Positions 27,902 through 35,684 of a stretch of 64,000 nucleotides of DNA are shown in pieces. Position 1 is the stretch's first letter, and every line of letters starts with the position of its first letter. Source of the DNA: Streptomyces poriferorum (GTDB lineage: Bacteria; Actinomycetota; Actinomycetes; Streptomycetales; Streptomycetaceae); the NCBI RefSeq assembly GCF_019399235.1, contig NZ_JAELVH010000051.1, positions 1 through 64,000 of the forward strand. The letters run 5' to 3'. The notes under the pieces are model-generated. The model had not been told where the DNA came from. It was given only the letters and a program-made list of their open reading frames with translations, and did no database searches. Made by a program: the position numbers and the translations under genes.

Positions 27902-30153
27902 TGAACGAAAGTACGGGGCGCGGACGCGGCGCCCACGGCCGCGCGCGTGCCGCGGCCGCCGCGCTCTGCCTGCTCGCCGGGGCCCTGAGCGCCGCCGCCG
28001 GGGGTTCCCCGGCGGCGGCCCTCGCCCCACCGGTCTCGATCACGGCGGACGACCTGACCACGTGGCAGACCAACGGCATCGTGTGGTCGATGGCCGCCTC
28101 CGCCGACGGGGTGGTCTACGCGGGCGGCACCTTCTCCACCGTGAGGCCGCCGGACGCGGCTGCCGGTACCTCCGAGCAGCCGGCGGTGAACTTCGCCGCG
28201 TTCGACGCCGCGAGCGGGGCGCCGACGGGCTGCAGCCTGTCGTTCACCCTCTCGTCCGGGACGGCGACCGTACGGTCCCTCGTCCTGTCGCCGGACGGTG
28301 ACACCCTTTACGCGGGCGGTCAGTTCGGCGCGGTCAACGGGGTCGGGGTCAGCAACATCGCGGCCATCGACACGGCCACGTGCACCCCGCGCGAGAACTT
28401 CAAGGTCGCCGTGTCCGCGACCGTGCGGGCGCTCGCCGTCACGGATGACACCGTCTATCTCGGCGGCGACTTCAACAGTGTCGCGGGGCAGACGCGCAAC
28501 AAGTTCGCGGCCGTGACCACCGGCGCCCAGCTCAAGCCGTTCACCGCGAACACGGACGAGGTGGGCCGGGCCGTGGAGGTCACCCCCGACGGCTCGCACG
28601 TGGTGATCGGCGGGGACTTCTTCACCGTCAACGGGACGAACTCGCATGCGCTGGCCGTGGTGGACGCGACGACGGGCGCCCTGGACAAGAGCTATCCGGG
28701 ATTCATTCCGAACACCTCGACGGTGCAGGACCTGACGTCGGACGCCACCCAGTTCTACACCGCCAACGAAGGCACCGGGGGCGGTGTCTTCGACGGCCGG
28801 ATCGCCCTCGACCTGGCCACGTTCTCCCAGGTCTGGCGCGACACGTGCCTGGGCGCCACGCAGGCGCTGCTGGTGCACAACGGGGTGCTGTACAGCGGCA
28901 GTCACGCGCACGACTGCGCGTCCATGGGCGAGTTCCCCGACCAGCCGCGCAAGCACCTGCTGGCGCAGGCGGTCGACGACCCGAAGCTGCTGCCGTGGTT
29001 CCCGGACACCAATGACGGGATCGGGGAGCCCGTCGGTCCGCGGGTGATGGCGCAGACGGACAAGGGTGGCCGTCACTATCTGTGGGTGGGCGGCGAGTTC
29101 ACCACGGTCAACGGCTCGGCGCAGCAGGGCCTGACCCGGTTCGCCGACGGCCCCGACACGGGGGCGCCGTGGGTGCCCAACGCCAGTGTCTCCACGGTCC
29201 GCCCGGGCGAGGTGGACGTGAACTGGCAGACCAGTTTCGACACCGACGACGGGGAGCTGACGTACCGGATCTACAAGGACGGCGCGAGCACCCCTGTGCA
29301 CACCATCACGGGCTTCTCCGTGTTCTGGGACCGTCCTCAACTCACGTGGACGGACCGGGACGTGGCACCGGGTGAGACGCACACCTACCGGATCAGCGCG
29401 AGCGACGGCACCAACACCAGCGCCAAGTCGCCCGCGGTGACGGCGGTGGTGGCGTCCGAGGCGGAGGCATATCCCGCCCGGGTGATCGCCGACGGGGCTT
29501 CGCTGTACTGGCGTTACGACGAGGGGACTTCGACGTTCGCCGCCGACGCCTCGGGCAATCTGAACAACGGCTTCCTGCGCAACGCGCCGTCCTATCGCCA
29601 GACTCCGGCGGCGGTCTCCGGTCCGTCGACCGCCATCGGCTTCAACGGCACGGACGAGTACGCCTACGGCAACAGGCCGAGCAGCTCGCCCTCCACCTTC
29701 TCGGTGGAGACATGGGTCAAGACCACGACCACCCGGGGAGGAAACATCCTCGGCTTCGGCAATCTGACCATGGAGGACAGCGGCCAGCACGACAAACACG
29801 TCTACATGCGCAATGACGGACGTCTGGTGTTCGGGGTCTACAGCGGCGGCTACCGGGCGGTGGCCACGTCCGCCGCGTACAACGACGGGGCCTGGCACCA
29901 TGTGGTGGCCACCCAGGGCTCCGGGGGCGTGGCGCTGTACGTCGACGGACAGCTCCGCGCCACCAACCCGCTGTACACCGGCAACAGGAACTACCGGGGC
30001 TACTGGCGGGTCGGCGGGGACAATCTGTCCGGCTGGCCGAGCCGTCCGACGAGCAACTTCTTCGCCGGGCAGGTCGACGAGACGGCGGTCTACCCGACCG
30101 TGCTGAGCAGCTCGAAGGTCACTGCCCACTACGCACTGAGGACGGGTGGATGA
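27898..30153 (+). CDS. Secreted propeller/FnIII/LamG protein, paralogue of the upstream gene
   Basis: 751 residues (from ATG 27898; ATG 27901 also possible). Signal peptide ending near AAALAPP, propeller-like repeats (VYAGGTF, LYAGGQF, VYLGGDF, VVIGGDF), an FnIII domain (about 410-510) and a LamG domain (about 515-750, WHHVVATQGSGGVALYVDG). It shares the same opening pattern as the previous gene (TNGIVWSM versus TNGIVWSL), so the pair arose by tandem duplication, and this copy lacks the DNRLRE-type tail. The start overlaps the previous stop (ATGATGA), and its own end overlaps the lipoprotein start. Ligand unknown. Confidence 0.85.
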   Translation: MMNESTGRGRGAHGRARAAAAALCLLAGALSAAAGGSPAAALAPPVSITADDLTTWQTNGIVWSMAASADGVVYAGGTFSTVRPPDAAAGTSEQPAVNFAAFDAASGAPTGCSLSFTLSSGTATVRSLVLSPDGDTLYAGGQFGAVNGVGVSNIAAIDTATCTPRENFKVAVSATVRALAVTDDTVYLGGDFNSVAGQTRNKFAAVTTGAQLKPFTANTDEVGRAVEVTPDGSHVVIGGDFFTVNGTNSHALAVVDATTGALDKSYPGFIPNTSTVQDLTSDATQFYTANEGTGGGVFDGRIALDLATFSQVWRDTCLGATQALLVHNGVLYSGSHAHDCASMGEFPDQPRKHLLAQAVDDPKLLPWFPDTNDGIGEPVGPRVMAQTDKGGRHYLWVGGEFTTVNGSAQQGLTRFADGPDTGAPWVPNASVSTVRPGEVDVNWQTSFDTDDGELTYRIYKDGASTPVHTITGFSVFWDRPQLTWTDRDVAPGETHTYRISASDGTNTSAKSPAVTAVVASEAEAYPARVIADGASLYWRYDEGTSTFAADASGNLNNGFLRNAPSYRQTPAAVSGPSTAIGFNGTDEYAYGNRPSSSPSTFSVETWVKTTTTRGGNILGFGNLTMEDSGQHDKHVYMRNDGRLVFGVYSGGYRAVATSAAYNDGAWHHVVATQGSGGVALYVDGQLRATNPLYTGNRNYRGYWRVGGDNLSGWPSRPTSNFFAGQVDETAVYPTVLSSSKVTAHYALRTGG

Positions 30154-30851
30154 GGTATCCGTTCCTGGCCGGCGCCGTCGTCGTCATGACGGCGGCGCTG
30201 GCCGCCTGCGGCTCGTCCTCCGACGACGGGGGTGGGCAGAAGCCGGCCGCAGCCGGCCCCGCGGCCTCGTCGGGGGCGGCATCATCGGGGCCCGAGGCCG
30301 GATCCGGGAGTCCTTCCGCCACGGATCCGAAGGCCTCCCCGACCAGCGAGCCACCGAAGGTCCCCGCCGCCGAACTCACGCCGGCCACCGGCACGTTCAC
30401 GAAGAAGCAGAAGGAGTACCTCGTAGACCGCGTCCCCAGGGGCATGGATCCCGCGGCCGTGCTCCAGACCGGGCAGGAGACCTGCGACCGGCTGACGTAT
30501 CTCGTCAAGGTGGACCGGGAAACGGCCGTCGGCGCCATCATCAGCGGTGAGATCACCGACGCGGAACCCGCCGTCGAGCACCTGTGCGTACAGCACGAGG
30601 AGCTGGTGGAGCGGGCCTCCGGGGGGTACGCCGACGGCACGCACGAGGGCAAGGCGCTCCGTGCGGGGCGCTACCGCGACGTCTCCCCCACCAAGGCCTG
30701 CAGTTGGCAGGTAACGGGGGCGAACGGCAAGAACCTCGTGTCGGGGTCCTCCGGTGACGGCAGGCGGACCGTGGTCACGATCCCGGAGGCGGCCCGCGCC
30801 TTCACCTCCACAGGCTGCTACGCCTGGCTGCCCGAAGGAGACAACGGATGA
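30150..30851 (+). CDS. Lipoprotein of unknown function
   Basis: 233 residues with a lipoprotein signal: MRYPFLAGAVVVMTAALAACGSS, lipobox Leu-Ala-Ala-Cys with Cys at residue 20. Next comes a 60-residue Ser/Ala/Pro/Gly linker, then a compact domain (about 75-225) with helical first half and a C-terminal beta portion (CSWQVTGANGKNL, then TVVTIPEAARAF), which resembles Streptomyces extracytoplasmic domains of unknown function. It overlaps the paralogue upstream and the glycosyltransferase downstream by 4 bases each, so it is co-translated with the gmd operon. Likely anchored on the outer face of the membrane. Confidence 0.82.
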   Translation: MRYPFLAGAVVVMTAALAACGSSSDDGGGQKPAAAGPAASSGAASSGPEAGSGSPSATDPKASPTSEPPKVPAAELTPATGTFTKKQKEYLVDRVPRGMDPAAVLQTGQETCDRLTYLVKVDRETAVGAIISGEITDAEPAVEHLCVQHEELVERASGGYADGTHEGKALRAGRYRDVSPTKACSWQVTGANGKNLVSGSSGDGRRTVVTIPEAARAFTSTGCYAWLPEGDNG

Positions 30852-31675
30852 GCAGACTGCCGATAGCCGTGGCGATCCCCACGAAGAACGAGGGGCTCAA
30901 CATCGCCGAGGCGGTGAAGTCGGTGCTCGGCCACTTCGAGGCGGTCGTCGTCGTCGACTCGCACAGCACCGACGACACGGCGAAGATCGCCGCGGAGTGC
31001 GGGGCCGAGGTCGTGATGTACACCTGGGACGGCGGGCACCCCAGGAAGAAGCAGTGGTGCCTGGACCATGTCCGCACGGACCTGGACTGGATCCTGCTGC
31101 TCGACGGCGACGAACGGCTGAGCCCGGGTCTGCTGGCCGAGCTGCGTCAGATCTTCGCCGATCCGGACGCGCCCCGGCCGGCCGCGTACGACATCCCGCT
31201 GGGGTACTGGTTCTCGGGCAAGAGGCTGCGGCACGGGTACACCATCCGCAAGCGTTCGCTGACCGATCGCACCCGCAGCCACTACCCGGAGGTGGGCGAT
31301 CTCGACGCGCCGGGCATCGGCGAGGTGGAGGGGCACTACCAGCCGGTCGCGGACAGCGCGGGATCCCTGCGCAACCCGATCGAGCACCAGGACCTCGATC
31401 CGGTGACCGCCTGGTTCGAGCGGCACAACAGGTACTCGGACTGGGAGGCGTGGCTGGAGCACCATCCCGACGTCAAGGAACAGGTGCGCCGCGTCAAGTC
31501 CCGGCAGGGGCAGCTGTTCCACAAGGCCCCGTTCAAACCGCTGGTGTCCTTCGCGTACATGTACGTGTACCGGCGGGGTTTCCTGGACGGGCGGGCGGGG
31601 CTCGACTTCGCCCTGGCGATGAGCTTCTACCGGTGGCAGATCGCTCTCAAGTCGCGGGAGAGTCCGTCTCCTTGA
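30848..31675 (+). CDS. Glycosyltransferase family 2
   Basis: A 275-residue inverting GT-A enzyme, similar to the WaaE/KdtX type that adds a sugar to lipid-linked chains. The start IAVAIPTKNEGLNIAEAVKSV is the nucleotide-binding strand, VVVVDSHSTDDT follows, and the metal-binding motif is LLLDGDERL near residues 82-90. A basic C-terminal part contains two amphipathic segments but no clear transmembrane helix. It is the last gene of the five-gene coupled operon starting at gmd. The donor sugar is not predictable; GDP-fucose is plausible by context. Confidence 0.88.
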   Translation: MSRLPIAVAIPTKNEGLNIAEAVKSVLGHFEAVVVVDSHSTDDTAKIAAECGAEVVMYTWDGGHPRKKQWCLDHVRTDLDWILLLDGDERLSPGLLAELRQIFADPDAPRPAAYDIPLGYWFSGKRLRHGYTIRKRSLTDRTRSHYPEVGDLDAPGIGEVEGHYQPVADSAGSLRNPIEHQDLDPVTAWFERHNRYSDWEAWLEHHPDVKEQVRRVKSRQGQLFHKAPFKPLVSFAYMYVYRRGFLDGRAGLDFALAMSFYRWQIALKSRESPSP

Positions 31676-31676
31676 C

Positions 31677-32840
31677 TCATCGGCGCTTCCGGCGGGCCAC
31701 CACGTCCTCGTAGGTCCGCCGGAGCGTCCGGGTCACGACGTCGATGGTGAAGTGTTCGTTCACCAGCTCCCAGGCGGCCTTCCCCGCTTCGGCGTTGGCC
31801 TCGGGCTCCAGCAGTTCCAGGACGGCCTGCGCGACCTTCTGCGCGTTGGCCCCGTCCTCACCCACCCGGCTGTCGATGACCCGGCCGGCTCCGGCCCGGG
31901 CCACGTCCGGGCCGAGGCCGCAGGTGCGCGTGACGACCACGGGGGTGCCGACGGACATCGCTTCGAGGACCGAGACGCCCAGCGGTTCCTCGATCGAGGG
32001 CAGGACGTACACATCGGCCTGCCGTCCGGCGGCCAGTACCTCTTCGTGGCCCAGGGGTCCGACATGGTCGAGCGAGTCCAGCACGCCCAGGCTGCCGGCC
32101 AGACGCAGGGTGCCGGGGAGTGCGCCGGTGTCGGGTCCTGCCAGGACGAACCGCGCGTCCGGGTGCTTCGCCAGGACCGCGGGCATCGCGGCCACGAAGT
32201 CCTCCGGGCGCTTGCGCTCCTGGATCCGGGCGAGGAAGAGCACGGTCGGCGGGCGGGCCGGATCGCGGGCGGGCTTGAACTCCTGCGGGCGCACGCCGTT
32301 GACCAGGCGCACGGTCCTGGTGAGCGGGACGGGGGCGGCCACCGCGTTCACATCGGCCCGTTCGACTTCGGTCAGATGGAGCACCGCGTCCGCGCCACGC
32401 AGGACCTTCCGTACGCCCAGCAGGTCCGTCAACTGCGCCACCCGCTTCTCGGTGGGGTCCACCATGCCGTGCGTCTGCACGACGAGCGGGGTCCGGGTGG
32501 CCAGCGCGAGGAGCGCGGCGGGCAGCGTCACCAGGTCGCGCATCAGATGGACGTGCACGAGGTCGGCGCCCCGCATCATGCGGTGCGCGGTCCGCAGAAG
32601 GGCTCCCGACGCGATGCCGCTGACCTCGAACATCGGCAGCACGTGGCGGGCCTGGAAGAGGTGGACGGGCACACCCTCCACCTCGCCGGGCAGGGGGCCG
32701 TCGAAGCCGTCGCCCAGGGCCATGATCCGGGCGTCGTCGCCCCCTGCCCGCTGGACCTTCGACAGGTTCAGGGCCACTCGGGTCGGACCGCCGAACGCGT
32801 GGTCCGGGGTGTGCAGTGTGACGATGTGCAGGATCTTCAC
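31677..32840 (-). CDS. Glycosyltransferase family 4
   Basis: A 387-residue retaining GT-B enzyme. Start KILHIVTLHTPDHAFGGPTRVALNL; middle VVQTHGM; the donor domain has TVLFLARIQERKRPEDFV, DVYVLPSIEEPLGVSVLEAMSVGTPVVVT, the E-x7-E type signature. GTG 32840 is preferred because GAGGGGAA lies 6-13 bases upstream. A frame running to 32873 adds an Arg-rich stretch without a ribosome site. It ends one base after the convergent GT2 stop. It belongs to the set of three glycosyltransferases in this locus. Confidence 0.9.
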   Translation of the reverse strand: MKILHIVTLHTPDHAFGGPTRVALNLSKVQRAGGDDARIMALGDGFDGPLPGEVEGVPVHLFQARHVLPMFEVSGIASGALLRTAHRMMRGADLVHVHLMRDLVTLPAALLALATRTPLVVQTHGMVDPTEKRVAQLTDLLGVRKVLRGADAVLHLTEVERADVNAVAAPVPLTRTVRLVNGVRPQEFKPARDPARPPTVLFLARIQERKRPEDFVAAMPAVLAKHPDARFVLAGPDTGALPGTLRLAGSLGVLDSLDHVGPLGHEEVLAAGRQADVYVLPSIEEPLGVSVLEAMSVGTPVVVTRTCGLGPDVARAGAGRVIDSRVGEDGANAQKVAQAVLELLEPEANAEAGKAAWELVNEHFTIDVVTRTLRRTYEDVVARRKRR

Positions 32841-32953
32841 CAGGGTTCCCCTCGACCTCGGCCGGCTGTTCACAGACTAGTCATCACATCACCTCAAGTG
32901 GGTTGATTCGCTAAGGTGTTCACAGGCGCGCAGGCTCACGGAACGGGGAGACG

Positions 32954-34468
32954 ATGACGTCCGTGCACCAGGCACCGCCGTCCGCCCCCGTCCGGGGGGA
33001 CGGCCCGCGCCATCCGGTCGAGCCGCCCGCCAGGCCGATGTCCTGGGCGATGCTCTCCCGGGCGATGGCCGTGCCACTCATCCTGGGGCTGGTCTGCTTC
33101 CTGCCGGCCCTGATCGCCGCCCAGCCCGGCACCGGATCCCGGGACACGGCGTACTGGCTGCAGCTCGTGCTGACGTGTTACGCCGGGGCCCGGCTCTCGA
33201 CCATGATCCTGTCCACCCGGCGGCGGCTGCTGCAGGGCGTCTTCTGGATGTTCGTGTACATCGCGATGGGGGTGGCGCCGTTCGCCCAGGCGGTCATCGG
33301 TCAGACGCCGACGCCGGTGGTCGGGCCGCGCTCCGATCTGGTCACGGCGATCGCCCTGATCCTGGTGGGGTGCGCCGCCTTCGACCTGGGGGCGCTGCTG
33401 GCATCCCGGCGTCCGCTGCGGCGGCGCACCACGGCTCGCGGGGGCGGCGGCCCGGCCACGGCGCATCCGGTCAGGCTGCGGCTGCTGGTGCTGCTCGCCT
33501 TCGCGGCGAGCGGCTACTACGTGCTGAAGCTCGGCGGGCCCGGCGTGTTCTTCTCCAGCAGGCAGGAGATCAGCGCCTCGGTGGCGGAGAGCGGCGTCGC
33601 GTCCGGGGAGTCCAATGTGGGCTCGGCGTTCCTGAAGGGCTTCGGCACGGTTCCGGCCCTGCTGGCGCTGCTCTTCTACACCCGCCGGCTGGTGACCTCG
33701 CGCCGGGCCCGGCGTTCGCCGTCCACCGTCCTCGTGTGGATCGCGCTGGCCGGGGTGAACCTGGTCGTGAACAACCCGATATCCAACGCCCGTTACTGGT
33801 TCCTGACCGTGCTGGTCTCGCTGCTGTTCACGGCGTTCCCGAGCAGCGCGGCGATGTACCGCTCGGTGCTGGCCATGGGGGTCGTCGGCGCCCTGGTGCT
33901 GTTCCCGTACGCGGACAGGTTCCGCTACGACGACTCCGGGTACCGCCCGGTCCAGTCGTCGTCGGTGTTCGAACCGCTGGCCACCAAGGACTACGACCAG
34001 ACGGTGATGTTCGCCAACACCATCTCGTGGGTCGACACCCGTGGCCACACGTACGGCCGCCAACTGGCGGGCTCCGCCTTCTTCTTCGTGCCCCGTGCGG
34101 TGTGGAGCGGGAAACCGGAGGACACCGGGGTGCGCGTCGGGCAGTGGATGGGGATGAACATGACGAATCTCTCCGCGCCGATGTGGACCGAGCTGTGGGT
34201 GGACTTCGGGGCACCGGGCCTGATCGGCGGGTTCGCCCTGATCGGTTACGCGACGGCGCGCACCGACCGCCGCTATGCGCGGGCGGTGTCGCGGGACGGT
34301 CCGGGGCCCGGCAGTGTCCTGGCCATCACGGCGCCACTGATCGCGGGATACACCTTCATCCTGCTGCGCGGTCCCCTGCTTCAAGCCGTCGGGAAGCTCG
34401 CCATCGCGGCGCTGTGCCTGGCACTGGTCACGAGTCTCACGGGCCGGAGCCGACGGCGGTCGCAGTGA
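32954..34468 (+). CDS. O-antigen/oligosaccharide repeat-unit polymerase-like membrane protein (Wzy type)
   Basis: 504 residues with about ten to twelve membrane helices and a long extracytoplasmic loop (about 315-400, containing FRYDDSGYRPVQSSSVFEPLATKDYD and ISWVDTRGHTYGRQL), a layout typical of Wzy polymerases and their distant relatives. Sequence motifs are weak in this family, so the call rests on topology and neighbourhood (flippase, Wzz-like protein, initiating transferase). The ATG at 32954 follows ACGGGGAGACG. Its last 32 bases overlap the convergent flippase gene. Confidence 0.72.
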   Translation: MTSVHQAPPSAPVRGDGPRHPVEPPARPMSWAMLSRAMAVPLILGLVCFLPALIAAQPGTGSRDTAYWLQLVLTCYAGARLSTMILSTRRRLLQGVFWMFVYIAMGVAPFAQAVIGQTPTPVVGPRSDLVTAIALILVGCAAFDLGALLASRRPLRRRTTARGGGGPATAHPVRLRLLVLLAFAASGYYVLKLGGPGVFFSSRQEISASVAESGVASGESNVGSAFLKGFGTVPALLALLFYTRRLVTSRRARRSPSTVLVWIALAGVNLVVNNPISNARYWFLTVLVSLLFTAFPSSAAMYRSVLAMGVVGALVLFPYADRFRYDDSGYRPVQSSSVFEPLATKDYDQTVMFANTISWVDTRGHTYGRQLAGSAFFFVPRAVWSGKPEDTGVRVGQWMGMNMTNLSAPMWTELWVDFGAPGLIGGFALIGYATARTDRRYARAVSRDGPGPGSVLAITAPLIAGYTFILLRGPLLQAVGKLAIAALCLALVTSLTGRSRRRSQ

Positions 34469-35684
34469 CGGGGGTGTGCCCGCGCTCGCCCCGTCGGGTG
34501 AGCCGGGCCACCCGGGTCCAGGTGGCGACCGCCTTGCAGACGGATCCCAGGCACAGGCCCCAGGCGGCGCCCATCACTCCGCCGGTCAGATAGCCGCCGG
34601 CGAGGAAGGCGACAGCGGCCAGGGAGAAGACCACCTGGATGGAGAGTGTGGTGCGCGGATCGAGCAGCCTGAGCGCCAGCAGTCCGCAGGTGCCGACGGC
34701 CATCGCCGCGTACTGGCTGCCGGTCGCCGGGAGCAGCGCCGCCGCCGTCGGCCAGGTATCGCCGAGCAGATGACGGCCGGCCGATCCGGGGAGCAGGGCG
34801 AGGACGGTGGCCCAGCCCGCGGCGGTGAGCGCCAGGAGGCCGGCCAGGGCCGCGGTGGCCCGCACCCTCAGCCGGTCGGTGGCGAGCCGCCCGAGGAGCG
34901 GGGGGCCGAAGCCGGTGGCCGAGGTGTACAGCACGTTCAGCGGGCCGAAGAGCGTGGTGGCGCCGCGCAGGGCGCCGACGACGAGGGGATTGCCGACGGC
35001 GCCGAGCCCGAGCACGGAGAGCTGGCTGGTCGCGTTGCCCACGCCGAACTCGACGACGAACCGGCGGCCCAGGTGCCCCTTCCCCAGCAGGGGCCTCAGC
35101 CGCACCGGGGTGCCCGCCGTCCTGCGGTGCAGTACGGCCGCGGACAGCAGGAGCGCGGGCAGGGCGCTCAGGCCCCAGACGATGACCAGCCGGGCCGCCG
35201 GGGTGCCGTGCGGCTGTACGGCCAGCGCGCCGAGGACGCAGACCAGCCGGAGCGTGTCGGAGGCCAGCGCCAGGTGCTGGGCCTGCAGTGTGGCGAATGC
35301 GTAGCGGGCCGTGTCCTGCGCGAGGACGACCGGCAGTACGAGTCCGAGCATCGCCGCGGCGCGTGCCGTCTCCCCCGGCAGCAGTGCGCAGACCGCGGCG
35401 AGCAGGCCGCCGGTGACGGCAGAGACGAGCAGGGTGAAGCCGACCGCCGACCGGCAGGCACCACGCGTCTCGTCGGTCGCCGCCCCCCTGCGCAGCACCA
35501 GGGGCTGTCCGGTGTAGGCGCCGGACACCCCCAGCAGTACGGAGAAGACGAGGTAGACGGCGGAGAAGCGAGCGAAGTCGGCGACGGTGGAGAGCCGGGC
35601 GGCCACCACCAGGACCAGGATGTTGGTGAGCGCCGCCACCCCCTGGTCCGCGACCGAGCAGACGACGGCGGTGCGTGCCCTCAT
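34437..35684 (-). CDS. Polysaccharide flippase (Wzx/MATE-like)
   Basis: 415 residues with about twelve membrane helices, of the polysaccharide-export family that moves lipid-linked repeat units to the outer face. The N-terminal helix reads VVCSVADQGVAALTNILVLVVAARLSTVADFARF, similar to Wzx proteins. The start overlaps the stop of the upstream Wzz/kinase-like gene by 4 bases (ATGA on the minus strand), so both are co-translated. The 3' end overlaps the convergent polymerase gene by 32 bases. Its partner is the Wzy-like protein next door. Confidence 0.82.
   Translation of the reverse strand: MRARTAVVCSVADQGVAALTNILVLVVAARLSTVADFARFSAVYLVFSVLLGVSGAYTGQPLVLRRGAATDETRGACRSAVGFTLLVSAVTGGLLAAVCALLPGETARAAAMLGLVLPVVLAQDTARYAFATLQAQHLALASDTLRLVCVLGALAVQPHGTPAARLVIVWGLSALPALLLSAAVLHRRTAGTPVRLRPLLGKGHLGRRFVVEFGVGNATSQLSVLGLGAVGNPLVVGALRGATTLFGPLNVLYTSATGFGPPLLGRLATDRLRVRATAALAGLLALTAAGWATVLALLPGSAGRHLLGDTWPTAAALLPATGSQYAAMAVGTCGLLALRLLDPRTTLSIQVVFSLAAVAFLAGGYLTGGVMGAAWGLCLGSVCKAVATWTRVARLTRRGERGHTPVTATAVGSGP

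Noticed and set aside
27862-30129. Long open frame opposite the second propeller protein
   Set aside because: Antisense shadow; an equivalent frame opposite the first paralogue mirrors the duplication only.
25112-30153. Possible recent DNA duplication or mobile element around the paralogues
   Set aside because: The two genes are similar at protein level but well diverged in DNA, with no terminal repeats or transposase.
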